A stretch of 6,481 nt of DNA from Thermoprotei archaeon. GTDB taxonomy: Archaea; Thermoproteota; Methanomethylicia; Nezhaarchaeales; WYZ-LMO8. Below, piece after piece: positions 5,854-6,481 of the stretch; position 1 is the stretch's first letter; every line of letters begins with the position of its first letter. Below the pieces are notes generated by a model that did no database searches, was not told where the DNA came from, and saw nothing but the letters and a program-made list of their open reading frames with translations. The DNA lies in the NCBI GenBank assembly GCA_003650865.1, contig QMSN01000056.1:1-6481 (forward strand), in the 5' to 3' direction. Both the position numbers and the translations under genes were made by a program.

Positions 5854-5858
5854 GGTGA
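5854..5858 (+). promoter_or_regulatory. Ribosome binding site deciding the TTG start of the permease
   Basis: GGTGA six bases before the TTG at 5865. The permease frame has a TGA at 5856-5858, so it cannot start further upstream, and no ATG or GTG lies between. The site overlaps the palindrome CCACGTGG (5848-5855). Confidence 0.55.
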
Positions 5859-5864
5859 ATAGCG

Positions 5865-6481
5865 TTGCTGAAGAAACCCCTCGTACTTGAAACCCTAGGC
5901 GTGCTCATATTCCTACTGGTGTGGCACCTCATCTCCACCTACAGGTTCATGCCCGCCTACGCAATACCATCTCCAGCAAGGGTTGTAGAGGCTTTAGCAG
6001 CAAACTCCCACGCAATAGCTGCAGCTATACCTCAAAGCCTCCTGCACTTAGCCTTGGGCTTCACGTTGGCGTTCGCAGTCGCCGTGCCGCTCGGGATGCT
6101 CATGGGCAGCTTTAAGTCAGTTGAGAGAGGTCTCTTCGGCGTGGTTGAGGTCTTGAGGCCCATACCCCCTATAGCTTGGGTTCCATTCGCCCTCCTCTTG
6201 TTCGCCACCTACTTGGAGGCCTCCATGTTCATAATATTCATAGGTGCCTTCTTCCCACTACTTACAAACGTCTACTTCGGGTTTAAGAATGTGCCCACAT
6301 CGCTCATCGAGGTTGTCAGGGTCATGGGCGGAGGCGGTAAGGAGATACTCGTTAAGGTATCCCTTCCAAGCGCCCTTCCCTCGATACTGACTGGTGTCAA
6401 GACGAGTATAGGGGTTGCTTGGATGTGTGTAGTTGCAGCTGAGATGTTCGGCGCTCCAGGATTGGGCTACCTGATAATGAA
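5865..6481 (+). CDS. NitT/TauT-type ABC transporter permease, 3' end beyond window
   Basis: 205 codons of an inner-membrane permease that would pair with the upstream binding protein and an ATPase expected downstream. Membrane segments are visible at about 8-24, 58-81, 105-116, 121-136 and 183-195. Family landmarks: PSP (35-37), SL (58-59) before the second helix, RPIPPIAWVPF (98-108), and the cytoplasmic EAA loop that docks the ATPase, E149-V-V-x3-G155-x9-V-S-L-P168, which keeps the invariant glycine and LP spacing but has EVV in place of EAA. It continues with AAEMFGAPGLGYLI (191-204), so only some 40-50 residues should be missing. The start is a TTG, forced by an in-frame TGA just upstream. 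Part of the operon headed by the binding protein. Confidence 0.9.
   Translation, partial: MLKKPLVLETLGVLIFLLVWHLISTYRFMPAYAIPSPARVVEALAANSHAIAAAIPQSLLHLALGFTLAFAVAVPLGMLMGSFKSVERGLFGVVEVLRPIPPIAWVPFALLLFATYLEASMFIIFIGAFFPLLTNVYFGFKNVPTSLIEVVRVMGGGGKEILVKVSLPSALPSILTGVKTSIGVAWMCVVAAEMFGAPGLGYLIM

Noticed and set aside
5921..6115. Plus-strand open frame in another frame over the permease
   Set aside because: The permease frame is open to the window edge with membrane segments and the EAA loop; this one is basic, without motifs.

Overview
The window looks like a chromosomal segment of a thermophilic archaeon of the Thermoproteota/TACK type. Evidence: archaeal TATA boxes (CTTTATATA-like) lie about 25 bases ahead of inferred transcription starts. 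Arginine is mostly AGG/AGA and isoleucine often ATA. GTG and TTG starts are common. Substrate-binding proteins keep an uncleaved N-terminal membrane anchor. The HMG-CoA reductase is the class I enzyme of archaeal lipid synthesis. A methanogenesis-marker-8 (DUF2099) gene hints at a lineage with past or present methanogenesis-type or alkane metabolism, but no mcr gene is visible, so this is only a hint.

Layout. (1) Bases 1-395, minus: 5' part of a gene for a membrane-anchored family 5 (peptide-type) ABC substrate-binding protein that seems to lack most of its N-terminal lobe. It has a clear promoter and ribosome binding site. (2) 583-1712, minus: a small zinc-ribbon gene followed by the marker-8 gene, with a strong stem-loop beyond the latter. 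(3) 1931-2614, plus: an endonuclease III-type [4Fe-4S] DNA glycosylase, divergent from the zinc-ribbon gene and overlapping tail to tail with (4) the HMG-CoA reductase gene, 2604-3851, minus. (5) 4069 to the end: a nutrient-uptake locus. A minus-strand HTH regulator with a possible ligand-sensing C-terminal domain is divergent from a NitT/TauT/SsuA-type substrate-binding protein. That is followed by its permease, cut by the window edge; an ATPase gene probably lies beyond.

How the genes fit together. The regulator and importer share an 88-base divergent promoter with one near-symmetric TATA element, so the regulator probably controls both itself and the importer. A stem-loop between binding protein and permease may set their expression ratio. 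The zinc-ribbon/marker-8 pair is the least understood part. The endonuclease (base-excision repair) and HMG-CoA reductase (mevalonate for ether lipids) are housekeeping genes. I saw no tRNA, rRNA, CRISPR array, transposase or phage gene. The locus is mostly ordinary; the best leads are the truncated binding protein, the marker-8/zinc-ribbon pair and the regulator-importer promoter.
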